The notes under the pieces are model-generated. The model did no database searches. It was not told the DNA's origin and was given only the letters and a program-made list of their open reading frames with translations. The translations under genes were made by a program, and so were the position numbers. A stretch of DNA of 42,260 nucleotides from Cytophagales bacterium (GTDB lineage Bacteria > Bacteroidota > Bacteroidia > Cytophagales > Spirosomataceae). Shown here piece after piece: positions 1-8,022 of this stretch (position 1 is the first letter of the stretch; each line of letters opens with the position of its first letter). The stretch is from positions 1 through 42,260 of the forward strand of contig JAAFIU010000011.1 in NCBI GenBank assembly GCA_013298805.1. Direction: 5' to 3'.

Positions 1-1110
1 CAAAACCAAATCTCTCTTTATCCCCTCATAGTTCTCCCTCACCATGATTTTGACTCTATTCTGTCGGTCTTCTTCTGATTCGCCATCTAATATTCTGAAC
101 GCTGGATTCAAATCTGGAATTTCTTTGATGGGCATTTTCGTTGTCGGACTTGCCTCGTGTGCCAACGCATCAATTCTGCCGTGAAAACGTTTGTATTTTA
201 AGGGAGCTGTAAAATCATCAGAAATCGTACCCACCATTTCACCTTGTGATAAATTAGCAATGGATGAAACGGTGACCGCTTCGTTTAATTGGTGTGAAAT
301 ACTGTAAGAAATTCCCTGTGCAGAAACACTTTCTGAAATCTGTTCTTGGTTAATTTTACCAATACATTCCGAAATCGTTTTCGCTAATTCTCCTCTATTT
401 TGCCCAGTTACGATTGAACCAACCATATTGATAATCATATCAGCCTTCTCTTTGCCATATCGTAACACAAATTGAGAAGTATCTTGAACCCCCAAGATAC
501 AGGCTACTTTATTAGACCGAGCCGTAGCAATCAAATTACTAACACTGTTAAAAGGTAAAGTTGGAAGTTCATCTAATATTACTGCTAAGGGTAACTGCCC
601 TTTTTTGTTAATAGTCTTTGTTAACTTTCCATTCAGTAACGATAGCAAAATCCCATAAGTTTCTTCACGGTCTGGGTCATTGCCAATGACTAAAATAGAT
701 GGATTTTTCGGATTAGAAATATTTATATCAAAATCTGCCCCAGTGAATGTCCAGTATATCCCTGGGTCACTCAATTGCCCCATCGGAATGACTAAAGAAT
801 CTACTTGTCCTTGTAATTGATCAAAAACACCCTTTTCAAAAGCATTGTTGAAGGTTGAAGCAATGTTTTTTACGTAAGGGTCAGACATCAATAACGGAAA
901 GAGTATTTCATAAGGTTTCTGCAACAGCTCCACCACATGGGGTAAACTACAAAATTCTTGACCGTATTGATTTGATTTTCTTTTCAAGTAAAAGATACAA
1001 GCCGTTAGCAAATTCTCGGCAGATTGGTCGAAGAACTTATTACCTCCATCACTCCCTTCCGTACCTTTCAAGCCTTGCATGATGAACTGACTATCAGATA
1101 GTTTATTTAA
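1..1110 (-). pseudogene. T4SS coupling protein (TraG/VirD4 type), partial at both ends
   Basis: The minus-strand frame is open from the left edge to about 1131 and reads as the C-terminal half of a conjugative coupling ATPase. Seen: a Walker B-like stretch LAVILDELPTLPF, followed by NLIATARSNKVACILGVQD and a TraM-recognition-like region (SIVTGQNRGELAKTISE). Known: TraG/VirD4 proteins link the relaxosome to the type IV secretion channel at the inner membrane. The N-terminal membrane anchor and Walker A are missing. The frame meets an IS4-type transposase fragment in opposite orientation near 1086-1110, so the 5' part was lost by insertion plus deletion. The 3' end lies outside the window. The family call is fairly safe; non-functionality is inferred from the truncation. 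Confidence 0.8.
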
Positions 1111-1529
1111 AATCCAAACAACGTGCTTTAGTTAAAGTACCATTAAAATTAGCTCGATTCAAGATTATATCAACGGGTAAAACATTGAATATCATCTCAA
1201 ATATTGATAATCTTGATGCTTTCGAATTAGCTTTTATGTACCGAAGACGTTGGGATATCGAAGTCTTTTTCAGATTTATCAAACAGGCGATGGGTCGGGC
1301 GGCGTTCCGCTTTAGTCATCTGATTTCTCGGAACGAAAATGGTATTAAGGTAATGGCAATGATTATCCTAATTGCTGCAATGATTATCTTATTTTACAAG
1401 AATATTAACAATTTGAAGGGTTACAAAATCCCTAAAATGAAATTTGCCAATGAACTACATCTCGTGTTGATGAAAGAAATCATCATTAGATGTAATGGTG
1501 ACCCTGATTTGCTTGAAAAAATGTTATAA
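1086..1529 (+). pseudogene. IS4-type DDE transposase, C-terminal remnant
   Basis: The reading frame opens at 1086 after an in-frame stop at 1083 and has no start of its own; TTG 1185 only looks like one. It contains YRRRWDIEVFFRFIKQ, a perfect Y-(2)-R-(3)-E-(6)-K signature of IS4-family DDE transposases, so the final catalytic glutamate and its context are present. The N-terminal half with the two aspartates is missing. The upstream neighbour is a truncated coupling-protein gene on the other strand, consistent with an IS-mediated deletion. No left inverted repeat could be seen; the right end should lie just after 1529. Confidence 0.82.
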
Positions 1530-1675
1530 ACAAGGTTTCGGACAAGACTGATTCAGAATCGGGGCGAGATGTCATTAAAATCTTAGCGGATGGGAAAGGT
1601 GAAGATTCGCTTAATCTAATGGGACGGATTACCTTCAAAAAAGCCTTAGAACAAGTCAAATCTATAATTAATTAG
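1530..1675 (+). pseudogene. C-terminal remnant, possibly a mobilisation protein
   Basis: After the transposase stop, a different frame reads KVSDKTDSESGRDVIKILAD and continues for about 48 residues to TAG 1673-1675, ending EQVKSIIN. It has no start codon and abuts the IS fragment, so it is the tail of a gene cut by the element. Only five bases separate its stop from the ATG of the next gene, so the two were probably translationally coupled. Position between a coupling-protein fragment and the plasmid origin suggests a relaxase or other mobilisation gene. That is inference from context; no relaxase motif lies in this short tail. Confidence 0.45.
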
Positions 1676-1679
1676 TGTT

Positions 1680-2123
1680 ATGGTGGACTTGGTAGAGGCG
1701 AGACATAAACTGTCGCTTAAATACGATATTGCTGCCAGCGACTTAGATGAATCAATCGTGCCATTAATGATCGGCATTAGTAGAATATCAGAAGACTTGA
1801 CAAAATCACTGGTTTCTTACGAAATTCAGGTAAAAAATATTGAAAAGCTAATGAATCAAAAAGTACCGCAAATCTATTGTGATAAACCTAAAACGGCGTT
1901 ATTGGTGGGAATTGGAAAATATGGGAGCATTTCAATGGCGGTTTCTATTTTTCTCTCTGTTTTCTGGATTGGTTTGGTAATGCTCAAAACTAACGAAAGT
2001 AAATTTAGACATTTAAAGAATTTATCCAAAGTAGTAAAATTTGATGAAAAATCAGGAAGGTATTTTGTAGAAAAGCATGACTTTAATAAAATTGAAACTG
2101 GGATAATTTTAAAAAATAGATAG
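1680..2123 (+). CDS. Small membrane protein, probable mobilisation accessory
   Basis: The product is 147 aa, starting five bases after the stop of the remnant upstream. Residues about 1-75 are hydrophilic and helix-prone (SRISEDLTKSLVSYEIQVKN, perhaps coiled coil). One clear membrane segment follows at about 82-102 (ISMAVSIFLSVFWIGLVML), then a basic C-terminal tail of about 45 residues. I do not recognise a family. Coupling to the truncated mobilisation-type gene and location beside oriV suggest a conjugation accessory protein anchored in the inner membrane. The gene ends 12 bp before a long palindrome that could end its transcript. The frame is convincing; the role is a guess. Confidence 0.6.
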   Translation: MVDLVEARHKLSLKYDIAASDLDESIVPLMIGISRISEDLTKSLVSYEIQVKNIEKLMNQKVPQIYCDKPKTALLVGIGKYGSISMAVSIFLSVFWIGLVMLKTNESKFRHLKNLSKVVKFDEKSGRYFVEKHDFNKIETGIILKNR

Positions 2124-2134
2124 TCAAATATGAG

Positions 2135-2171
2135 TTTTTTCCAAGTGGACATAATGTCCACTTGGAAAAAA
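2135..2171. repeat. 37-bp perfect palindrome, left copy (candidate parS or terminator)
   Basis: TTTTTT + CCAAGTGGACAT + A + ATGTCCACTTGG + AAAAAA reads identically on both strands apart from the single central base. The 25-bp core (2141-2165) recurs with one difference at 4263-4287, and the two copies bracket the iterons and rep gene. The T/A flanks would let it act as a bidirectional terminator, but the second copy lacks symmetrical flanks, which favours a protein-binding site such as a ParB centromere. Confidence 0.75.
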
Positions 2172-2180
2172 TAATTGTAT

Positions 2181-3117
2181 GGGGACTTTTTCTGACAAAT
2201 TGAGAAGTAAGTTTTATTAGTGCGATTATACTTGAATGGTCAGTTTATTAAGTCCTATAAAAAATTTAGTAAATTCTTAATTGGTTATAAATCAAACAAT
2301 TACGATAATATTGTTGGTTTTTAGAATTTTACGTTTTTCAATTAATCATTTATTTTTATAATATGCCCAAGCTAAGGGGACTTTTTTTATTGCTAAATTA
2401 AAAGTTTATTTTCTTATAAGGGGACTTTTTTTACAATTATAACTAACTGATAATCAATAATTTAGAAAAACAAGGATGCTTAAATTATTATTTCTACTTA
2501 GAAAGTTCTTCCAATATGGGGACTTATTTTAGAGTAATACTAAAATTATTTTATTTAAAATCACATTAATCTTTTGATTTTCAGCAAATTATGTGATATT
2601 TCTAATATTTTACTTAGTTTCTATGAAAACTTCGTCATACTTTTTTTTCAAATTAATGTTACAATAATTCCGCATATCAAACAGTAATCTACTGAATACC
2701 AACATCTTATGTTTATATTGTATATTTAATATCAAGACCATAAATTTTAAATAATATGCTAAGGGGACTTTTTTGTTTCTCTTAATTAGTTACTATTTAG
2801 CTATTTATAGCTGTAAGGGGACTTTTTTTAGAGATTTGCTTTTAAAAAAACATTTTTCAATTATTAATATAACAAATAGGATATTGGGGCTGAGAATTAG
2901 TTTTAGCAAAACACAGCTTAAATACTTTTATTTTTAGTAATTTTTTATTTTTTGGATTTATAGATTTCTCAAATATAATTTGAATGATTTAGAAGGCTTA
3001 TAACTATCTGATAATCAATACTTTACAAACCATAAAGGGACTTTATTTAGACACAAGGGGACTTATTTATGAATAATTATTTTACAAGGGGACTTTATTT
3101 AGTCATAAGGGGACTTT
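2181..3117 (+). repeat. Iteron array of the plasmid origin (about ten AAGGGGACTTWWTTT units)
   Basis: GGGGACTT-type units, all in the same orientation, start with their G-run at 2181, 2376, 2420, 2518, 2763, 2817, 3037 (AGGGAC variant), 3057, 3088 and 3109. The fuller consensus is AAGGGGACTTTTTTT. The last four lie 20-31 bp apart just before rep; the earlier ones are irregularly spaced in very AT-rich DNA. Direct repeats beside a Rep_3 initiator gene are the hallmark of an iteron-controlled theta origin, where initiator monomers open the origin and initiator dimers handcuff copies to limit copy number. The non-coding stretch 2172-3171 holds nothing else recognisable except two copies of TAACTAWCTGATAATCAATA (2440-2459, 3001-3020). 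Confidence 0.9.
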
Positions 3118-3133
3118 ATTTGTTTATTTTTAT

Positions 3134-3141
3134 TATATTTG
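3134..3141 (+). promoter_or_regulatory. -7 box of rep promoter
   Basis: TATATTTG matches the Bacteroidota -7 consensus TAnnTTTG and lies 30 bp before the chosen rep ATG. The last iteron (3109-3114) sits where the upstream promoter half would be, so initiator bound to iterons could repress its own gene. No clear -33 TTTG at the usual spacing was seen. Confidence 0.5.
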
Positions 3142-3171
3142 CTTACATTATTAATTATTATAGTTTGTCGT

Positions 3172-4188
3172 ATGGAATTAATACCTAATAACATAAATAA
3201 CCAATATATTCTTGAACCAAATGAATATTTGGAGCAAGAATATATTGAGCATAGAAGTCATAATTACTTACCTCAGAAACTAATCATCAGCCAAATTGAC
3301 TTCTCAAGGATTGAGCAAAAAATGTATGAGATGTTTGTTAATCAAATCAATTATGAAAAAATTGACAGAGAAAAAGGTTTAATGATTAAAATTCCTATCG
3401 CCTTCGTGAAACAATACATGACGGTTGAACAAATCAGGGAAACAACATCAAAAATGTCAGAGAAGAAAATGACGTTGTACGATGTTAACCATCCTGAAAT
3501 TGAGTTCCGACATTTGCCTATATTTTCAGAGATAAGTTATAACTACAAACAAAGCGGCTATTTGGTCTTTAAATCAAATCCCGAAATTTCTGAATATCTT
3601 ATCCTCGGAAACAAATATGCAAAGTATGATTTTATTACAGTTTTAAATTTCAAACATACCTATTCAACTTTGCTGTACAAATTATTGAAAAGTCACATTG
3701 GTCAAAATAGATATACTTTTATTTATTCAATTACGGAACTTAGAAAGCTTCTAAATGTTCCACAGGGTACTTACCAGAATTTAAAAGATTTCAAACGTAA
3801 GGTTCTTAACACGGCGATGGATGAAATTAATAGCACAGCACGCTCACCTATTAAATTTGAATATAAGCATTACGGAAATAAACAAAGAAATGTTACTCAC
3901 TTGGAATTTAGCATTAGTACCATTTTTGATACTATCTCGGCTGATAAAGCCGACTTTGTTCAAGCAGTTAATATTAATCCAAAATTAGTGTTTGAAAACG
4001 TCCATGAGATATTGCTTAAAAATTATAATCTCAAAGATAAACTTCGTACCGAGATATTGACTCGAAAAGATTTATTAGACAAATTTGTTACGCTTCATAT
4101 CGAATTTGAAAATGGATTGTATCCAAAAGTTAAAAACCGAACTGCTTATATTTTAACTTGTTTAGGATTAGTTACCAAGAAAAATTAG
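3172..4188 (+). CDS. Replication initiation protein, Rep_3 superfamily
   Basis: A 338-aa protein from ATG 3172. The frame is open further up to a TTG at 3139, but that codon lies inside the -7 box, so the ATG is preferred. It shows the two winged-helix layout of RepB/Rep_3 initiators: first domain about residues 35-140, second about 160-260. The second includes the characteristic stretch TYSTLLYKLLKSHIG...YSITELRKLLNVP...LKDFKRKVLNTAMDEIN. Known: such proteins bind iterons as monomers to start replication. The iteron array directly upstream and parAB downstream fit. A weak terminator follows at 4213-4242. Confidence 0.9.
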   Translation: MELIPNNINNQYILEPNEYLEQEYIEHRSHNYLPQKLIISQIDFSRIEQKMYEMFVNQINYEKIDREKGLMIKIPIAFVKQYMTVEQIRETTSKMSEKKMTLYDVNHPEIEFRHLPIFSEISYNYKQSGYLVFKSNPEISEYLILGNKYAKYDFITVLNFKHTYSTLLYKLLKSHIGQNRYTFIYSITELRKLLNVPQGTYQNLKDFKRKVLNTAMDEINSTARSPIKFEYKHYGNKQRNVTHLEFSISTIFDTISADKADFVQAVNINPKLVFENVHEILLKNYNLKDKLRTEILTRKDLLDKFVTLHIEFENGLYPKVKNRTAYILTCLGLVTKKN

Positions 4189-4212
4189 AAAAATATACCT
4201 TAAAATACAGAG

Positions 4213-4242
4213 CCGTTTGATTTTTAATCCGACGGTTTTTTT
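4213..4242 (+). terminator. Rho-independent terminator after rep
   Basis: CCGTTTGAT, a short AT loop, then ATCCGACGG followed by seven T. Pairing is CCGT/ACGG and GAT/ATC with a two-base mismatch, so the stem is moderate. It lies 25 bp after the rep stop. Confidence 0.55.
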
Positions 4243-4262
4243 CTTTTTAATGGATAAGTTTT

Positions 4263-4287
4263 CCAAGTGGACATATTGTCCACTTGG
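4263..4287. repeat. 25-bp palindrome, right copy (candidate parS)
   Basis: CCAAGTGGACA + TAT + TGTCCACTTGG: 11-bp perfect arms around three bases. It differs from the core at 2141-2165 at only one of 25 positions. It sits between the rep terminator and the parA operator, about 90 bp before the parA start, a usual place for a partition centromere. A resolution or replication-control site is the alternative. Confidence 0.7.
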
Positions 4288-4296
4288 GCAGTTACA

Positions 4297-4357
4297 TACA
4301 AATATGTATAAATATACAATAAATAATATACATATTTGTATAATAATTGTATATTTG
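4297..4357 (+). promoter_or_regulatory. parAB promoter with 14-bp inverted-repeat operator
   Basis: TACAAATATGTATA (4297-4310) and its exact reverse complement TATACATATTTGTA (4327-4340) are 16 bp apart. A -7 box TATATTTG follows at 4350-4357, 20 bp before the parA ATG. ParA proteins with an extra N-terminal DNA-binding region, as here, usually repress their own operon, and this repeat is the natural operator candidate. It overlaps the -33 region, fitting repression. Confidence 0.65.
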
Positions 4358-4377
4358 TAAAAATAAAAACCCTTACC

Positions 4378-5316
4378 ATGAACATTGACAAAATTGACAA
4401 ATTCTTGAAAATGAAATCTTCCTTAAATGTCTCAGGTCTTGAAAAAGAAGCGGGTATCAAGGGAAGAGCTTTATCAATTGCTTTATCTGATAAAAAGGAT
4501 TTGAGCGAAAAAAATTGGCAAAAATTACTTCCAATATTAAATAACTATGGATTTGGAAATCTGCCGAATAAAGCAAAAATCATTTCAATTGTCAATAATA
4601 AAGGAGGCGTTGGTAAGACTACCACTACCGCAGTTTTAGGTGAGGCAATGGCACGCAGAGGATTAAAGGTTCTGATGGTGGATATGGATTCACAAGGTAA
4701 TCTTTCACAAATATTTGAAGTTAGCACCGAGAATGGTCAGGTCGCTGATTCTATGTTAGATATTGATTTATTACTGAACCAAGTCGAGGTAAATGAGAAT
4801 TTATATATTGTACCCTCCGATTTGAAATTACAAAAAATTGAATCAGAACTATTAACTGCAATTTCAAATCAGCATAGGCTAAGTGCTGCTCTGAATATTA
4901 CCTTAATCGAAAATTACGATTTTGTGTTGATTGACTGCCCGCCAAGTTTGGGTTTACTGACTCAAAATGCCATCAATGCAAGTCACAGTTGCTTGGTAAC
5001 TGTTCAGCCCGAATCAAGTGCCGTGGTTGGTTTAGATACCATTTTTAAAGTTATTAGTGATATTGGCAAGTATAGCGGAAGAAATGTGGCAGTAGAGGGG
5101 ATTTTGTTTACGATGGTTGAGAAAAATATGGTGCATGATGGATTTAAGAAATTTGTCCGTGATACTTACGCAAATGTGAAAGTGTTCAAAACAGAAATCA
5201 AAAAGAATGTGGACGTTTCAAAAGCACAGGCAATGAAAGAACAACTTTTTAATTTCAAAAGTAAGTCGGTGGTTGCCATTGCTTATGATGAATTAATTGA
5301 CGAAATCTTAAATTAA
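4378..5316 (+). CDS. parA: ParA partition ATPase with N-terminal DNA-binding region
   Basis: From ATG 4378 the product is 312 aa; the frame is open up to 4336, but those codons overlap the operator and promoter. Residues 1-60 form a helical, HTH-like region (VSGLEKEAGIKGRALSIALS). The deviant Walker box KGGVGKTT is at 75-82, a second nucleotide motif VLMVDMDSQGN follows at about 97, and Walker B LIDCPPSLGLL at about 180. Known: type Ia ParA proteins drive plasmid segregation with ParB and a centromere and repress their own operon through the N-terminal domain. parB starts 9 bp downstream, so they form one operon. Confidence 0.92.
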   Translation: MNIDKIDKFLKMKSSLNVSGLEKEAGIKGRALSIALSDKKDLSEKNWQKLLPILNNYGFGNLPNKAKIISIVNNKGGVGKTTTTAVLGEAMARRGLKVLMVDMDSQGNLSQIFEVSTENGQVADSMLDIDLLLNQVEVNENLYIVPSDLKLQKIESELLTAISNQHRLSAALNITLIENYDFVLIDCPPSLGLLTQNAINASHSCLVTVQPESSAVVGLDTIFKVISDIGKYSGRNVAVEGILFTMVEKNMVHDGFKKFVRDTYANVKVFKTEIKKNVDVSKAQAMKEQLFNFKSKSVVAIAYDELIDEILN

Positions 5317-5325
5317 AATCTAATC

Positions 5326-6306
5326 ATGAAAAAAAACATACAAGACATTATTCAAGCAAAAGCCAAAGCATCCTTAACTAATACGCTCTTGAATGATGAA
5401 GGCATCAAGAAAAATATAGTTATCCTACCAATTCTCAAAGACTTAATAAGACCCTTAGAAAATGATGAAATTGAGCAACTTAAAGCCAATATTTTAGCGA
5501 ATGGTTGTCAGGATAGTTTAAAAATTTGGCAAACTACTCAAAAAATAATTAATCCAGATTCTACGACTAATGAAGAACAGTTTGTCCTAATTGATGGACA
5601 TAATCGCTATAAAATTTGTTCAGAAAACAATGTATCGTTCGCAGTAAGCATCATGAAATTTCAGTCACTCGATGATGTAATTTCTTGGATGATTGATTTG
5701 CAGTTGGGCAGACGGAATATGTCTCCTAATGAAATTGCATATTATCGTGGTTTGAAATATAATCAGGAGAAGAAAATTGAGAAAACAGATAATTTTTCAT
5801 CAACGGGTACATCCATAAAAACCTCTCAAAAATTAGCGGAACAATACGGTATTAATGAGAAAACAATTCGCAGAGATGCTGAATTTGCAAAAGGAATAGA
5901 AAGTTTGTCTCCCGAATTAAAAAGAGATTTTTTGAATGGAAATGTAAAAGTTGCCAAGAAAGACATTGAAGTACTCGGTAAGGCTGGTGTTAAAGAAAAG
6001 ATTGAAACGGTTGAAGCAATTACAACCTACATAGCACCCAAGAAAGACGTAAAAGTTACGAAAATAGTAAAACCACTTCCTTTAATTATTACCGATAAGG
6101 CAGAGAAAATCAGAGAAAAAATAAAGAATGCCAATGACTTCGACATCACCATAAAAATTTCTGGAAGGTTCTTAATCAGTAATGATTTAGTGGATATTTG
6201 GAAAGATTTACGAGGTATTTCAAAAGAAACACACATTGGCGAATCCTTTGAAGATTCAATCTCCCTTTATCAAGCACCCTTTTTAGGCTTAGTTAAAGAG
6301 CTATAA
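5326..6306 (+). CDS. parB: ParB-like partition protein
   Basis: A 326-aa protein. Residues about 35-125 carry a ParB/Srx-type domain (IRPLENDEIEQLKANILANG, FVLIDGHNRYKIC), and an HTH follows at about 160-185 (TSQKLAEQYGINEKTIRRDA). The C-terminal part is less conserved and may dimerise. Known: ParB binds the centromere and stimulates ParA. In P1-like systems parS lies next to the operon, which makes the palindromes at 2141 and 4263 its obvious candidate sites. The stretch DGHNRYK resembles the GERR/CTP-binding position of chromosomal ParB but is not a perfect match. Confidence 0.85.
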   Translation: MKKNIQDIIQAKAKASLTNTLLNDEGIKKNIVILPILKDLIRPLENDEIEQLKANILANGCQDSLKIWQTTQKIINPDSTTNEEQFVLIDGHNRYKICSENNVSFAVSIMKFQSLDDVISWMIDLQLGRRNMSPNEIAYYRGLKYNQEKKIEKTDNFSSTGTSIKTSQKLAEQYGINEKTIRRDAEFAKGIESLSPELKRDFLNGNVKVAKKDIEVLGKAGVKEKIETVEAITTYIAPKKDVKVTKIVKPLPLIITDKAEKIREKIKNANDFDITIKISGRFLISNDLVDIWKDLRGISKETHIGESFEDSISLYQAPFLGLVKEL

Positions 6307-6356
6307 TTTTGGAAAAAAGTACAAAACATTAATTGATATTTCCATAATTAACTTTA

Positions 6357-6399
6357 ATTTTGGAAATATATTTCATAAATTAGTACATATTTCCAAAAT
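6357..6399. promoter_or_regulatory. 13-bp inverted repeat upstream of the AAA ATPase gene
   Basis: ATTTTGGAAATAT (6357-6369) and its exact reverse complement ATATTTCCAAAAT (6387-6399) are 17 bp apart and end ten bases before the ATG at 6409. The position suggests an operator or a 5'-leader hairpin covering the ribosome binding region. No regulator is identified. Confidence 0.5.
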
Positions 6400-6408
6400 C
6401 AAAAGAAA

Positions 6409-7839
6409 ATGTTGATAGGTAGAGAGCAAGAAAAAGAGATATTTTCCAAACTTTTGAAGGCCAAACAGGCTGAATTTGTGGCTATTTATGGGCGAAGAAG
6501 AGTTGGAAAAACATATTTAGTAAGACAATTTTTTCAAGAACAAATTGTCTTCTCATTCACGGGAGCATTTGAGACAGAAACCAATATCCAACTAAATAAT
6601 TTTTGGGTAGAATTAAAACGAGTTTATTTTGATGCAGAATTTCAAGAAAAACCACAGAACTGGTCCGAAGCCTTTCATCGGTTGACAGATTATCTTATCT
6701 CAATCAAAGAAACAAAATCAAAAATCGTAGTTTTTATTGATGAATTACCTTGGCTCGACCGCACAGGTGCAGGATTTGTGTCGGCGTTGGAATATTTTTG
6801 GAATCAAAACGGCTCTCAATTCAACAATCTGATTTTTGTTACGTGTGGTTCGGCGGCATCTTGGATGATTGGCAAATTATTGAAAGCCAAAGGAGGTTTA
6901 CACAATAGAGTCACGTGCAGAATTGAATTAAAACCATTTAGTTTAAGAGAAACGAAAGAATTCTGCGAGTATAAAAATCTCAAATTTAATTATTATCAAT
7001 TGACCCAACTCTACATGATTTTGGGAGGAATTCCATATTATTGGCAAGCCATTGAACAAGGAAGAAGCGTTGCTCAAGTAGTTGAAAACCTGTGTTTTGA
7101 TAATAGTGGAATACTGACAAAAGAGTTTGAATATCTATATCATTCACTTTTCAAAAATGCCGGTAAACATATAAAAGTGATTGAAGCATTGGCTTCGCAT
7201 CCTTATGGACTAACAAGATTTCAATTATTGGCAGAAACTCAAATCTCAAATGGAGGAAATTTTGTGAGGGTAATAGAGAATTTAATAGACTGTGGTTTTA
7301 TAAAATCATTAGAACCTTATGGTAAAAAGAATAAAGATACAGTTTTCAGAATAATAGATTTTTACAGTGTCTTTTATCTAAAATATATCGTTGGAAATAC
7401 TGGAGAAAGAAATAGTATTTGGCAAAGTCTCTCAACGAGTATTGGGTATAATTCATGGATGGGATATGCTTTTGAAAACATTTGTCTAACACATTTAAAA
7501 CCAATTCATGCAGCATTAGGAATTGGGGGAGTTTTCACCAAAGTTTCATCTTTTTATTTTAAAGGAAATGATGAATTACCTGGAGCTCAGGTGGATATTG
7601 TCATTGAAAGAAATGACGGAATCATCCATTTGTGCGAAGCCAAATTTACAAATACTGAATTTGTGTTAAATAAAGAAATCAATCAAGGACTTAGGAGAAA
7701 AAGATTAGTTTTTCAAGAAATAACTAAAACTAAAAAGATGGTAGTAACCACATTGTTTAGTACCTATCCTGCCATCCAAAATCAATATTATAATGAGGAG
7801 ATACACTCAGAGGTATGTTTGGAATCATTATTTGTATAA
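6409..7839 (+). CDS. Archaeal-type AAA ATPase with DUF234 nuclease-like C-terminus
   Basis: A 476-aa protein starting MLIGREQEKEIF. Walker A is GRRRVGKT (about 28-35), Walker B is IVVFIDELPWL (about 107-117), and an HTH region lies at about 260-300 (YGLTRFQLLAE). The C-terminus has QVDIVIERNDGIIHLCEAKF (about 398-417), a D...ExK arrangement typical of PD-(D/E)xK folds. Known: this ATPase + DUF234 family (STAND-related) is frequent on mobile DNA in Bacteroidota and archaea, without a settled role; defence or stress response are common suggestions. It stands alone between parB and a resolvase. Family assignment is firm, function open. Confidence 0.85.
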   Translation: MLIGREQEKEIFSKLLKAKQAEFVAIYGRRRVGKTYLVRQFFQEQIVFSFTGAFETETNIQLNNFWVELKRVYFDAEFQEKPQNWSEAFHRLTDYLISIKETKSKIVVFIDELPWLDRTGAGFVSALEYFWNQNGSQFNNLIFVTCGSAASWMIGKLLKAKGGLHNRVTCRIELKPFSLRETKEFCEYKNLKFNYYQLTQLYMILGGIPYYWQAIEQGRSVAQVVENLCFDNSGILTKEFEYLYHSLFKNAGKHIKVIEALASHPYGLTRFQLLAETQISNGGNFVRVIENLIDCGFIKSLEPYGKKNKDTVFRIIDFYSVFYLKYIVGNTGERNSIWQSLSTSIGYNSWMGYAFENICLTHLKPIHAALGIGGVFTKVSSFYFKGNDELPGAQVDIVIERNDGIIHLCEAKFTNTEFVLNKEINQGLRRKRLVFQEITKTKKMVVTTLFSTYPAIQNQYYNEEIHSEVCLESLFV

Positions 7840-8022
7840 ATTTCTTTTTAGTCAAGTAATATAAATTTTAAACTTACAATTTATAATTATCTGATATTCA
7901 ATATTTTAAATCCATTTTGCCTAACTATTCAACAAATCATAGCCCCTGAGAATCGATCAGAAATTAGAAATAAGGCTTGAGTGTAAAATATCGTCTTGTA
8001 AATCCCTTAAATATTACAAAAA

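Noticed and set aside
855-1082. Plus-strand 75-aa frame
   Set aside because: It is antisense to the coupling-protein fragment, whose motifs are clear on the minus strand.
2181-3117. CRISPR array
   Set aside because: Repeats are only about 15 bp, irregularly spaced, and next to an initiator gene; they are iterons.
3139-3171. Upstream TTG start for rep
   Set aside because: The codon overlaps the TATATTTG promoter box; the ATG at 3172 is in frame and better placed.
4224-4460. Minus-strand 78-aa frame
   Set aside because: It runs through the terminator, palindrome and parA operator and overlaps the parA start; its composition is not protein-like.
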